Source of the DNA: Candidatus Latescibacterota bacterium
GTDB taxonomy: Bacteria; JAAXHH01; JABIQT01
DNA: 6,665 nucleotides
Assembly: GCA_018667995.1 (NCBI GenBank)
Contig: JABIQT010001142.1
Location: forward strand, 1-6,665
Direction of reading: 5' to 3'
The notes beneath the pieces are model-generated. The model was not told where the DNA came from and made no database searches. It saw only the letters and a program-made list of their open reading frames with translations. Shown here piece by piece: positions 1 to 6,094 of the stretch. Positions within the stretch are counted from its first letter, which is position 1. Every line of letters starts with the position of its first letter. The position numbers were made by a program, and so were the translations under genes.

Positions 1-1016
1 AATGCCTGATTCCACCAACCAGCCCCGTCCAACAGGGCAGAACGGATAGGCTCGGGGGTGCCCCTGTCAAGGTAGTAAATGATGGGTTCCACGGGGTCGC
101 TCATTGGAGCTCCGGGATTCTTCTTCTCCAAACGGTGGCGACGAATAAATCGCTTCACCATCGGCTCTCCAAGTGGCGTCGCATAGTCCGTATATGTGAC
201 GGCTCCATATCCAGCACGGGGATCGTATGGTCGTGGCGTGTAGTTGTCATCCGGCAGAGCCACAAAGGAATGATGGACGCGTAGCGAAACGGCCGTCCCG
301 TTGGCCGCGACAGCACCTGCTGATTCATACCGTACCCCGCCTCCTATGCTGCTTTCGGAGCTGTATGTGATCATGACCTCGATTTCCGTATTCAACGGAA
401 AGTTCATGGTCATGGGCCGGTACACCACGCTGCGTGACTTGTCGACCTTGTACGCTCCGGATCGCCGGAGACGGCGGATGGCATTGTGTGTGTCGCGAAG
501 CAGGTAATCCGTCATATCCACCAGCACCCGGTCATCCGTCTCTGCGGCCACCGTGAATCCCCAGAGCGTCGAGCGTGCAAAGGCATCCGTAACTGCGCGT
601 ACTTCGTCCGGATTATCTGATACCGCCCTAAACCGGTAGTTGGGCTGTATCATCAAGACCTTGCGGCCTACACGTTCAAAAGAAACTATGCGACTGCCCC
701 CACCTTGACCACGATCGAGGCCCACATCGTTTGAACCCAGACCGGCTGATAGGCCGCCCAGGTTTAGTATCTCCGTGTCGAATCGGTTGATCTCCATCCA
801 CAAGGTGCCGGAATCCCCATCCCAATACAGAGGGAAGTAGCCATCCAATTTTTCGAGGCCTGCCGTCTGCTCCTCGATAGACGGGATCACATCATTGGAG
901 GTAGAATTCTGTTGGGCCCTGGCTGAGGAATAAGCACCAAAAAGAGGCACCAGAGCACATAGACAGACGACCAGAGCCCATCGGACTCCGGCATGGCTAT
1001 TACGGCGAGACAACAT
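1..1016 (-). CDS. Exported zinc-dependent metalloprotease, DUF5118/DUF5117 family (N-terminal part, cut by left edge)
   Basis: The reading frame is open from the ATG at 1016 to the window edge: 338 codons plus two bases. Residues 1-34 form a signal peptide with a basic start (MLSRR), a hydrophobic core at about 13-31 and a likely cleavage after ARA34. A DUF5118-like segment follows (about 55-135), with FPLYWD, AGLGSNDVGLDRGQ and QPNYRFRA. Next comes a DUF5117-like segment (about 145-300), with LVDMTDYLLRD, YTPRPYDPRAGY and RRHRLEKKNP. The stretch PIIYYLDRGTPEPIRSALL followed by WWNQA matches the usual entry to the peptidase domain. Known members are long periplasmic or secreted proteins with an HExxH zinc site; that site would lie beyond the left edge, so catalytic competence cannot be judged. 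The ATG at 1016 is preferred to an in-frame ATG at 1022 because AAGGGAG lies 7 nt before it. The gene follows the CocE-like gene after a 122-bp structured leader and may have its own control. Substrate is unknown. Confidence 0.9.
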   Translation of the reverse strand, partial: MLSRRNSHAGVRWALVVCLCALVPLFGAYSSARAQQNSTSNDVIPSIEEQTAGLEKLDGYFPLYWDGDSGTLWMEINRFDTEILNLGGLSAGLGSNDVGLDRGQGGGSRIVSFERVGRKVLMIQPNYRFRAVSDNPDEVRAVTDAFARSTLWGFTVAAETDDRVLVDMTDYLLRDTHNAIRRLRRSGAYKVDKSRSVVYRPMTMNFPLNTEIEVMITYSSESSIGGGVRYESAGAVAANGTAVSLRVHHSFVALPDDNYTPRPYDPRAGYGAVTYTDYATPLGEPMVKRFIRRHRLEKKNPGAPMSDPVEPIIYYLDRGTPEPIRSALLDGAGWWNQA

Positions 1017-1023
1017 GGACATT

Positions 1024-1030
1024 CTCCCTT
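1024..1030 (-). promoter_or_regulatory. Ribosome binding site of the metalloprotease gene
   Basis: The minus strand reads AAGGGAG, then a 7-nt spacer AATGTCC, then the ATG at 1016. An in-frame ATG inside the spacer (1020-1022) would sit only 1 nt from the purine tract. The site therefore decides the start in favour of 1016. Confidence 0.7.
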
Positions 1031-1043
1031 ACGAGTTTGCCGT

Positions 1044-1122
1044 ACCTGATGCCTTCTCGCGATACGGTTTCCTGGCCTGGGTTCAGGCCGTGACACGGGT
1101 TGTGAATCGGCGAGCATCAGGT
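1044..1122 (-). repeat. Nested inverted repeats in the leader between the CocE-like and metalloprotease genes
   Basis: Outer arms are a perfect 9-bp inverted repeat: acctgatgc at 1044-1052 and gcatcaggt at 1114-1122 on the plus strand. Inside lies a perfect 6-bp stem with a 4-nt loop at 1074-1089 (ggcctg, loop ggtt, caggcc). A competing 5-bp pair, ccgta at 1040-1044 and tacgg at 1063-1067, shares base 1044 with the outer arm and encloses the rest of that arm, so alternative folds are possible. No run of T follows the inner hairpin on either strand, so it is not a canonical intrinsic terminator. It may slow RNA decay at the 3' end of the CocE-like message or shape translation of the metalloprotease; both roles are inferred. 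No convincing promoter was seen in the 122-bp gap. Confidence 0.5.
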
Positions 1123-1138
1123 GCACAATCCGTTTTGA

Positions 1139-2818
1139 TTATGCTCCAACGTCGATCACCGGCAGTTTGAGACAGGAAACCGCATCGGGGCCATGAAGAA
1201 CTGTGTTGCGCGCCACAACGATTTCCTCGCCAGACCATGGAGCTGAGAGCGTATTTCTGTGCGGCAAAATCCTTGGGAAATCGCTACTGGTAATGATTAG
1301 ACTGATACGACTTCCGACCGGGAATTCATAGGCCACATGGTTAAGATGGATCGTCATTTTCGTGGCTTCTCCCGGGACCAAAGGTTCCGGCTTGATTGCA
1401 TCATCACGATATCGGCACCGGAGTGATCCCACGGTCAGACTCATCACTGTGCCGTCCGATTGCTCCACGCAAAGTTTGGCAATCACATCGGTATCCTCTG
1501 CACTACTGGCAAGGATGAGATCGAGGATGATTTCACCGACAACGGCGAGTCTTGCTGTGACCGGTTCACTCCGATAGTAGAGTACATCCGGTCGAGCCAG
1601 AATGGAACGCTGATCGGCAGGCCCCAGACCAAAAGGCTCAAGACCCCAGTAGATGGCGCCACCACACGTTGGAACGGGGTCTTTCGGATCGTAGACGATG
1701 GTGTCTCCCATTGTCTGTCCAGGGCTATCCATACTCAGGGTACCATCGCCTATTCGCATGTTCGCGCTTCCAGCGGAATTAAGATACCAGGAGAGTTCGT
1801 CCTGATCGGGCGGTGGCCAATCGTCGAATCCCATCCACCGATTTGCGCCCATCAGGAAGACTTTGGCAGTAGGTTGATTCTCGTATCCGTTGTCGAGGTC
1901 CTTCAAGTAGTGATCCAGACACTGAAGCTCATGATCCATAACGGAGAGATCCGTTTCGGCACCAAAGTCCCAAGCTCCGTAACTCGTATGTGCCGCTCCG
2001 TTATTGCCGACGTTCTTGTGACCCCAGGGACCAATCAGCAGTCGCTGACCAGCTCGGGCTGATGCGGTAGCACCATGATCACGTATGTTTCTGAAAGCAT
2101 TGAACTGGCCACGAGTCAGGTGATCGAACCATCCCCCTGCGTGATATCCCGGTACCTTGATGGCGGCGTGCATGGCTTTTTGATCAATCTCCTGCCAATA
2201 GTCTGTATTCGCATCGTTATCCGCCCAATCCGCCAGACAGGCAGTCTCGAACCCGACCGCTTCGGTGATCTCGGCGGGGCTGGCAAGGAAGTTGAGCGCT
2301 TCCCAGTCGATGTGCCTCTCCGGAGGTTTGTTCCTACAGGATGCGTGGCTTAATGACCATCGAATGGCATTACTCAGCGCAAAACACCCGTCATAGCGGA
2401 TCCAGTCCTCAAAGAAGGAACCGGGAGCCACGGAGGGAACGATGCACCGGATGGACTCATGGCCGCCACTGGCAGCCGGTACCTGCACGATACCCAGATA
2501 ACTGCGGCCCCATAGCCCCACACGCCCATTGCACCAGCGTTGGTTCGCCACCCAGTCCACTGCAGCATGTCCGTCACGGGCTTCGTCACGCAGCGGTGAG
2601 AACACGCCGTCAGAGTCATACTTTCCACGGCAATCCTGAACGACAAGCGCATATCCACGCTTTACGAAGAGCGGTGCAAGAGACTGTTGACCGATCCTGT
2701 GGTAGGGAGTCCGAACAAGCACCGTTGGAAAGGGACCGGCACCGGACGGCATATACACATCGGTGGCCAGGGCCACGCCGTCTTCAGATGGTACGCGACG
2801 ATTGATCAGTATTCTCAT
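1139..2818 (-). CDS. CocE/NonD family alpha/beta-hydrolase (X-Pro dipeptidyl-peptidase S15-like)
   Basis: A complete 559-residue protein, within the family's usual length. Residues 1-320 form the alpha/beta-hydrolase core. The nucleophile elbow is GLWGRSYLG with Ser106. The acid is Asp232 in GGWFDHLTRG, and the histidine is His267 in LLIGPWGHKN, matching the Ser-Asp-His order of cocaine esterase. Tyr39 in RTPYHR corresponds to the oxyanion-hole tyrosine. CLDHYLKDL, then FLMGANRWMGFDDWPP, lead into the C-terminal jelly-roll domain (about 345-555). There is no signal peptide, so it should be cytoplasmic. Family members hydrolyse esters, amides, beta-lactam acyl groups or X-Pro dipeptides, and the substrate cannot be read from sequence. 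The ATG at 2818 has GAGGA 5 nt upstream, and the encoded start (MRILINRRVPSEDGVALATDVYMP) fits the family's beginning. It lies downstream of two Gfo/Idh genes and may act on a substrate or product of theirs. Confidence 0.93.
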   Translation of the reverse strand: MRILINRRVPSEDGVALATDVYMPSGAGPFPTVLVRTPYHRIGQQSLAPLFVKRGYALVVQDCRGKYDSDGVFSPLRDEARDGHAAVDWVANQRWCNGRVGLWGRSYLGIVQVPAASGGHESIRCIVPSVAPGSFFEDWIRYDGCFALSNAIRWSLSHASCRNKPPERHIDWEALNFLASPAEITEAVGFETACLADWADNDANTDYWQEIDQKAMHAAIKVPGYHAGGWFDHLTRGQFNAFRNIRDHGATASARAGQRLLIGPWGHKNVGNNGAAHTSYGAWDFGAETDLSVMDHELQCLDHYLKDLDNGYENQPTAKVFLMGANRWMGFDDWPPPDQDELSWYLNSAGSANMRIGDGTLSMDSPGQTMGDTIVYDPKDPVPTCGGAIYWGLEPFGLGPADQRSILARPDVLYYRSEPVTARLAVVGEIILDLILASSAEDTDVIAKLCVEQSDGTVMSLTVGSLRCRYRDDAIKPEPLVPGEATKMTIHLNHVAYEFPVGSRISLIITSSDFPRILPHRNTLSAPWSGEEIVVARNTVLHGPDAVSCLKLPVIDVGA

Positions 2819-3023
2819 GGACGTCCTCAGTGATAATTCGCCATATCAAATGCGGATGAATTCGCTTCACCCAATGGTCTCTTAACATCGTCTGCCAATC
2901 TGAAGGGCCTGCAAGCATACCCAAAATCCAATAATAGCCAGTCAGCAGACAAATTCTTAAAGCCGCTGTATCAATGCCGTTCGAATCTTGCGCGACCTCA
3001 GCAGCATAGCCCGACGACAACAT
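2784..3023 (-). CDS. Possible small protein with one hydrophobic segment (doubtful ORF)
   Basis: I do not recognise this 79-codon ORF. Its ATG at 3023 shares a base with the stop of the preceding Gfo/Idh gene (TGATG), an arrangement typical of translational coupling; a GTG at 3026 would add one residue. Residues about 20-39 (ALRICLLTGYYWILGMLAGP) are hydrophobic enough for one membrane helix, followed by basic residues (R48, K53, R54). It has four tryptophans. Against it: no Shine-Dalgarno sequence is evident, G or C at third codon positions is about half (lower, by eye, than in the adjacent hydrolase), and its end overlaps the first 35 bases of the CocE-like gene and covers that gene's ribosome binding site. 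If it is not coding, the 204 bp at 2819-3022 are plain intergenic sequence with no promoter or terminator that I can support. Confidence 0.25.
   Translation of the reverse strand: MLSSGYAAEVAQDSNGIDTAALRICLLTGYYWILGMLAGPSDWQTMLRDHWVKRIHPHLIWRIITEDVHENTDQSSRTI
2824..2829 (-). promoter_or_regulatory. Ribosome binding site of the CocE-like gene
   Basis: The minus strand reads TGAGGA, then the 5-nt spacer CGTCC, then the ATG at 2818. This independent site supports the start and means the hydrolase need not rely on coupling to the small upstream ORF. Confidence 0.65.
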
Positions 3024-4093
3024 CACAGCCAGTCCGCTGGATTTGCCACGGATACAGTCCGATTTTTCTGGATAGATTCCACCGCCGCTATACCTGGAAG
3101 CGTCATGTTCACAGCAAGTTCCGGACCTATGGGTGCGGGCCTGCCTTCCAGAATAGCACTAACAAAGTCATCAATGATTTGAACAGCCGGTCCCGCGTGC
3201 GATCCCATATTTTGAGCATAGTCGGGCAGAGGCGGGTATTCGTGCATCTCCTCTGCCATTTCGCGAGGCTCATCCCCCAAAGACCACGCGAATGCCTGAC
3301 TTCTTGCCTTTTTGCCTCGTCCCGATTCGAAACTCCCCTTGTCGCCGTACAGAGAAAGGTAGTGGCCACCGGGATGCGCATTGCAGAATGAATTGAGCAG
3401 CTTGAAGAGCATACCCCGTTCGGATCGGAGCACAGCCAGTTCGAGCCAGGACCGACCCGGCTCAGTTCCAGGGGCAATGTCACCTGAGACAGAGTGCGCC
3501 GTTACCTCAGTAAACCGATCGCCGGTCATATGCAGATACGGTCCCAGCCCATGGGTTGGATAGAGCAGCGGGGCAAGCGTGTGTCGCCACGTAGGTTCCC
3601 CGTCGGCTGAAAACCAGAGAGACTCGGTATGATGGATGTATTCGGCCTCACCGTAGAACAGCGTCCCTATATTACCGCTGTCGTAAAAAGATTTTGCCTT
3701 CAGTACGCTGGGTTCGTAGGGCCAGTTCTCCGCCATCATATAGGTGCGCCCGGATTCCTTGGCGGCCATTACAATCTCGCGACAGCCGTCCACAGTTACG
3801 GCAGCAGGTACCGCGGATAGCACATGCTTTCCTGCTCGCAGCGAGCGTGCTGACTGTTCCGCATGGAGCGGCGCCGGCGTAAAAAGAGCAACTACGTCTA
3901 TGGCGGGATCCGATAGCACATCGTCCAGATCGGAGCTCGTAGATGGGATAGCTGCATCAGTCGCATTCTGCTGCAGGACATCTGCGTTTATGTCGCACAG
4001 TGTCAGAACACGGCAATCGGGATGGTTCCTAAAACCATTGACCCAAGTGCGGCCAAATCGCAAGCCTACTACCGCCACGTTGAGTTGAGTCAT
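3023..4093 (-). CDS. Gfo/Idh/MocA family protein B, with a non-canonical EKP region (SAVPAA)
   Basis: A complete 356-residue protein. The N-terminal Rossmann fold (about 4-120) opens with VAVVGLRFGRTW, a variant dinucleotide loop, and the beta-2 acidic position is CDIN. At the site where most members carry EKP, with a lysine important for cofactor and catalysis, this protein has SAVPAA (93-98), so the lysine is missing. The C-terminal alpha/beta domain contains YPTHGLGP (178-185), with His181 a candidate active-site residue; as I recall, similar motifs occur in NAD-dependent GH109-type glycosidases. HPGGHYLSLYGDKGSFE (240-256) is a typical sheet segment of the fold. The ATG at 4093 overlaps the upstream stop (ATGA) and has GGAGG 4 nt before it. 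Likely cytoplasmic. It could be an NAD(P)-dependent sugar or cyclitol dehydrogenase, a cofactor-cycling lyase or hydrolase, or a non-catalytic partner of protein A. Fold assignment is firm, activity is not. Confidence 0.9.
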   Translation of the reverse strand: MTQLNVAVVGLRFGRTWVNGFRNHPDCRVLTLCDINADVLQQNATDAAIPSTSSDLDDVLSDPAIDVVALFTPAPLHAEQSARSLRAGKHVLSAVPAAVTVDGCREIVMAAKESGRTYMMAENWPYEPSVLKAKSFYDSGNIGTLFYGEAEYIHHTESLWFSADGEPTWRHTLAPLLYPTHGLGPYLHMTGDRFTEVTAHSVSGDIAPGTEPGRSWLELAVLRSERGMLFKLLNSFCNAHPGGHYLSLYGDKGSFESGRGKKARSQAFAWSLGDEPREMAEEMHEYPPLPDYAQNMGSHAGPAVQIIDDFVSAILEGRPAPIGPELAVNMTLPGIAAVESIQKNRTVSVANPADWL

Positions 4094-5160
4094 CTTACCT
4101 CCGGAGGTCCAGCGTATCCGAAACTAGCCCAGCCAGCTACGTCCCCCCCCTTTAGGCGATAAGGGTGCGGATAAACACTCAAAGATCGGTTTTTCAGGGG
4201 TAATTCTAAACGTGTGTGCCCCAGCTCGGATGAGCATCGTATAGCCAGGGCCGCCTCTAGTGCCCGATGATATCCCACGTCGCTGCCAAGTTCGTCCCGT
4301 CCCGATTCGATGGCTCGAACGAGTCTCTTTATTCGAACAGAAAAGGGATTCTCGAGCGTGTAGTCGACAGCATATCCAGCTGGTATGGGATCAAGGACGG
4401 GGCCGTCCGCTCCGAGTGTGATGGTCCCGGTGCTACCAGTCACGCCGATCATCGGGCTATCCTTCGTAGGATTTAATCGCGGCTGGGGTATATCGCAGAT
4501 GCCGCCACCAGACAGTCCCACTCGTCCATACCCGGGACAATCAACCTGGGATTTGGGTATGCCGTCAGGTGGGTCCCATCCCGGTGCTGGCGGGAGCGTG
4601 AATCCCTCTACCCATATGATTTCCTGCTGTGTAAGGAGTCGTAAAAGCGTCAGCGGAACGCAACCTGCTCCAGCCATCTCTACGGGCAGACCACGTGGAA
4701 TCAGGGCACTCTCTATTCTACCAAGATGGCCTTGCTGTACCACGGTGAGCACGTCCGACAGCCCGGGAACATCCGCGTAGACGCTGCCGCAGCTGAAGAT
4801 TGTGCCACGCTCACGGCAGGTCGCCAGCATAGTATCAGCATCCTGCAGACTGACCGCGATAGGTTTCTCACAAGAGACAAGCCGCACCCCTGCTTCCGCG
4901 CAGGCTATTACGATGGCGGGATTGCTTTCCACTGGAACAACGGCTGAGACGATATCCGGCTTCTGATCCTGTAGCAGATCTTGAATGGAATCGTACTCAT
5001 GGCTTATACCGTAACGCCTGGCGAAGGCTGCTCGCCTCTCTCCGGAACTGTCAACCAAGCCCGTTATGGTACATTCTGGGTTTTGATCGTAGGCGGCCAG
5101 ATAGTGCCGTCCCCAGGTTCCTGCCCCTCCTACCACTGCCACACGATACGATGCAGCCAC
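4090..5160 (-). CDS. Gfo/Idh/MocA family oxidoreductase A (EKP motif intact)
   Basis: A complete 356-residue protein, the same length as its downstream neighbour. The Rossmann domain (about 5-125) has VAVVGGAGTWGRHY as the dinucleotide loop, an acidic beta-2 end (GLVDSSG) and a canonical CEKPIA motif with Lys99. The C-terminal domain is compact. Where relatives usually show GxHxxDLLRxL, this one reads GAGCVPLTLLRLL (164-176), so the expected His and Asp seem absent. The C-terminus is odd, with HPYRLKGGDVAGW and PPEVR beyond the usual end, and a G8 tract encodes part of it. The start is a GTG at 5160 with AGGTG 4 nt upstream; a nearby ATG at 5177 is out of frame. It lies 70 bp after the phosphosulfolactate synthase gene and overlaps protein B by 4 bp. 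It likely oxidises or reduces a polyol, sugar or hydroxy-acid substrate with NAD(P). The substrate is unknown. Confidence 0.9.
   Translation of the reverse strand: MAASYRVAVVGGAGTWGRHYLAAYDQNPECTITGLVDSSGERRAAFARRYGISHEYDSIQDLLQDQKPDIVSAVVPVESNPAIVIACAEAGVRLVSCEKPIAVSLQDADTMLATCRERGTIFSCGSVYADVPGLSDVLTVVQQGHLGRIESALIPRGLPVEMAGAGCVPLTLLRLLTQQEIIWVEGFTLPPAPGWDPPDGIPKSQVDCPGYGRVGLSGGGICDIPQPRLNPTKDSPMIGVTGSTGTITLGADGPVLDPIPAGYAVDYTLENPFSVRIKRLVRAIESGRDELGSDVGYHRALEAALAIRCSSELGHTRLELPLKNRSLSVYPHPYRLKGGDVAGWASFGYAGPPEVR
4097..4108 (-). promoter_or_regulatory. Ribosome binding site of Gfo/Idh B inside a 12-bp perfect palindrome
   Basis: ACCTCCGGAGGT reads the same on both strands. On the minus strand its GGAGG lies 4 nt before the ATG at 4093, while its first half is complementary to the Shine-Dalgarno sequence. 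It also encodes the last residues of protein A (GPPEV). Intramolecular pairing could leave only a 4-bp stem with a CCGG loop, so any masking of the site would be weak and easily opened by ribosomes finishing gene A. Confidence 0.5.
4143..4153 (-). repeat. Homopolymer tract AAA-G8 near the 3' end of Gfo/Idh A
   Basis: Eight C on the plus strand (4143-4150) precede TTT; the minus-strand message reads AAAGGGGGGGG. In frame this is CTA AAG GGG GGG GAC, which contains the heptamer A AAG GGG of the X XXY YYZ type associated with -1 ribosomal slippage. The -1 frame meets TAG at 4124-4126 and the +1 frame meets TAG soon after the tract. A slip or a one-base indel would therefore shorten or alter the last 17 or so residues of protein A and end translation before the ATGA junction. 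Confidence 0.6.
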
Positions 5161-5230
5161 AATTCACCTGAATCCATTTAGAATTTAGCCCGCCTCTGTC
5201 GTTAGCCACACGCCTTCAAATATTGCCTCG

Positions 5231-6013
5231 TCAATCCTCAGCCTTGCCGGCGTTGACGCCCAGACCCTGTCGATAGGCTTCAAACGATATCACCTCATTC
5301 GGGTCCACATTTCCGACATTGACATCTGGGCCATACCTGTCCACAAGCTGGCGGCGCATATGATGTATCAAAGCGGTGCTGACACCCTCAATCCAAGGCC
5401 CCGGCAATTCAAACATCACGCGATTCAGACCGATCTTCTCGACCACGGCCTCAACAGCCGCGGCGGTGTCTGCGTCATCGTCAATGAGCTCGGCCGCTTC
5501 GAGCAGTATAATATCCGATCCGGCGTCGAGGCAGGCAGCCGCATCATCCACCATAGAGACGCTGCTCCCTAGGCCCTCCTTCTTGCCGACCTCACCGAAT
5601 ACCTTCAGTTCGTTGCGGCGTCCTTCGCTGATCATCTTCAGTTTCCACTCGAGTGAAACCGCACCCAGATTGTCCGATACTTCGATCCAGGAATAGCCGG
5701 CATCCCTCACAGCGGGAATATAGTGATCCGCCTTACCCTCTACCTCTGCGTATTCCAGATACTGCCCACCTGGAAAGGGCTCCACGCCGTAATTCTTGTA
5801 GGTCCGTACCTTATCAACCAGTACGTCATTCGATAACAGGCGGGATATTCCCACTGCTACTTTCGCGAAATCCGCGTACTCAGCACCCGTTACCAACATA
5901 TCTAGTTGGGCATGAGGCCCCATACCCCAGTCCACAACCATGGTCTGCCCGGTTGTGCGTGGCTTGTTGGACCGTGACCGACCGTCAAGACCGTCAAAGA
6001 TGTGACCCGGCAT
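5231..6013 (-). CDS. comA: Phosphosulfolactate synthase homologue (ComA/HSA32 family)
   Basis: A complete 260-residue TIM-barrel protein. ComA joins sulfite to phosphoenolpyruvate to give (2R)-phospho-3-sulfolactate (EC 4.4.1.19), the first step of the archaeal coenzyme M route and of sulfolactate formation in some bacteria. Family landmarks are present in order: NKPRTTGQTMVVDWG (16-30), YADFAKVAVG (46-55), VEPFPGGQYLEYA (77-89), WIEVSDNLGAVSLEWK (109-124), FGEVGKKEG (139-147), LDAGSDIILLEAAEL (162-176), NRVMFELPGPW (197-207) and the C-terminal VNVGNVDPNEVISFEAYRQGL (231-251). The EVGKK lysines and PGG loop are expected active-site elements. Trp29 stands where, from memory, the methanogen enzyme has Lys (DKG), so this may belong to a distinct bacterial subgroup with a changed substrate. 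AGGGAG lies 7 nt before the ATG at 6013. No ComB or ComC is adjacent. HSA32 relatives act in heat tolerance, so another role remains possible. Confidence 0.88.
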   Translation of the reverse strand: MPGHIFDGLDGRSRSNKPRTTGQTMVVDWGMGPHAQLDMLVTGAEYADFAKVAVGISRLLSNDVLVDKVRTYKNYGVEPFPGGQYLEYAEVEGKADHYIPAVRDAGYSWIEVSDNLGAVSLEWKLKMISEGRRNELKVFGEVGKKEGLGSSVSMVDDAAACLDAGSDIILLEAAELIDDDADTAAAVEAVVEKIGLNRVMFELPGPWIEGVSTALIHHMRRQLVDRYGPDVNVGNVDPNEVISFEAYRQGLGVNAGKAED

Positions 6014-6020
6014 ATGTGGA

Positions 6021-6026
6021 CTCCCT
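6021..6026 (-). promoter_or_regulatory. Ribosome binding site of the phosphosulfolactate synthase gene
   Basis: The minus strand reads AGGGAG, then the 7-nt spacer TCCACAT, then the ATG at 6013. Motif and spacing are nearly the same as those of the metalloprotease gene (1024-1030), supporting both starts. The 81-bp gap at 6014-6094 shows no clear promoter or terminator. Confidence 0.65.
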
Positions 6027-6094
6027 AATTTCAGCTCGGATACCTAATAGATCAGACCAGAATAGAACGAGAATTCGACTCCAGAACTCCGCGA

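Noticed and set aside
301-507. 68-codon plus-strand ORF
   Set aside because: Antisense to the DUF5117 segment of the metalloprotease, with no supporting signal.
1074-1089. Intrinsic terminator between the CocE-like and metalloprotease genes
   Set aside because: The 6-bp stem with a 4-nt loop is real, but no run of T follows on either strand, so it is reported only as a hairpin.
887-1126. 79-codon minus-strand ORF starting in the leader of the metalloprotease gene
   Set aside because: It runs out of frame through the signal peptide and DUF5118 start of the metalloprotease, has an Arg/Pro-rich unrecognisable beginning, and lacks its own good ribosome binding site.
1460-2062. 200-codon plus-strand ORF
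   Set aside because: Fully antisense to the well-supported CocE-like gene; the product resembles no family I know and is best explained as a complement shadow.
2341-2805. 154-codon plus-strand ORF
   Set aside because: Antisense to the catalytic N-terminal domain of the CocE-like gene; Arg/His/Pro-rich composition typical of spurious frames.
4143-4150. Sequencing frameshift in Gfo/Idh A at the C8/G8 tract
   Set aside because: The frame as given reads through to a TGA that overlaps the next start as ATGA, and both other frames stop soon after the tract, so the printed length looks right.
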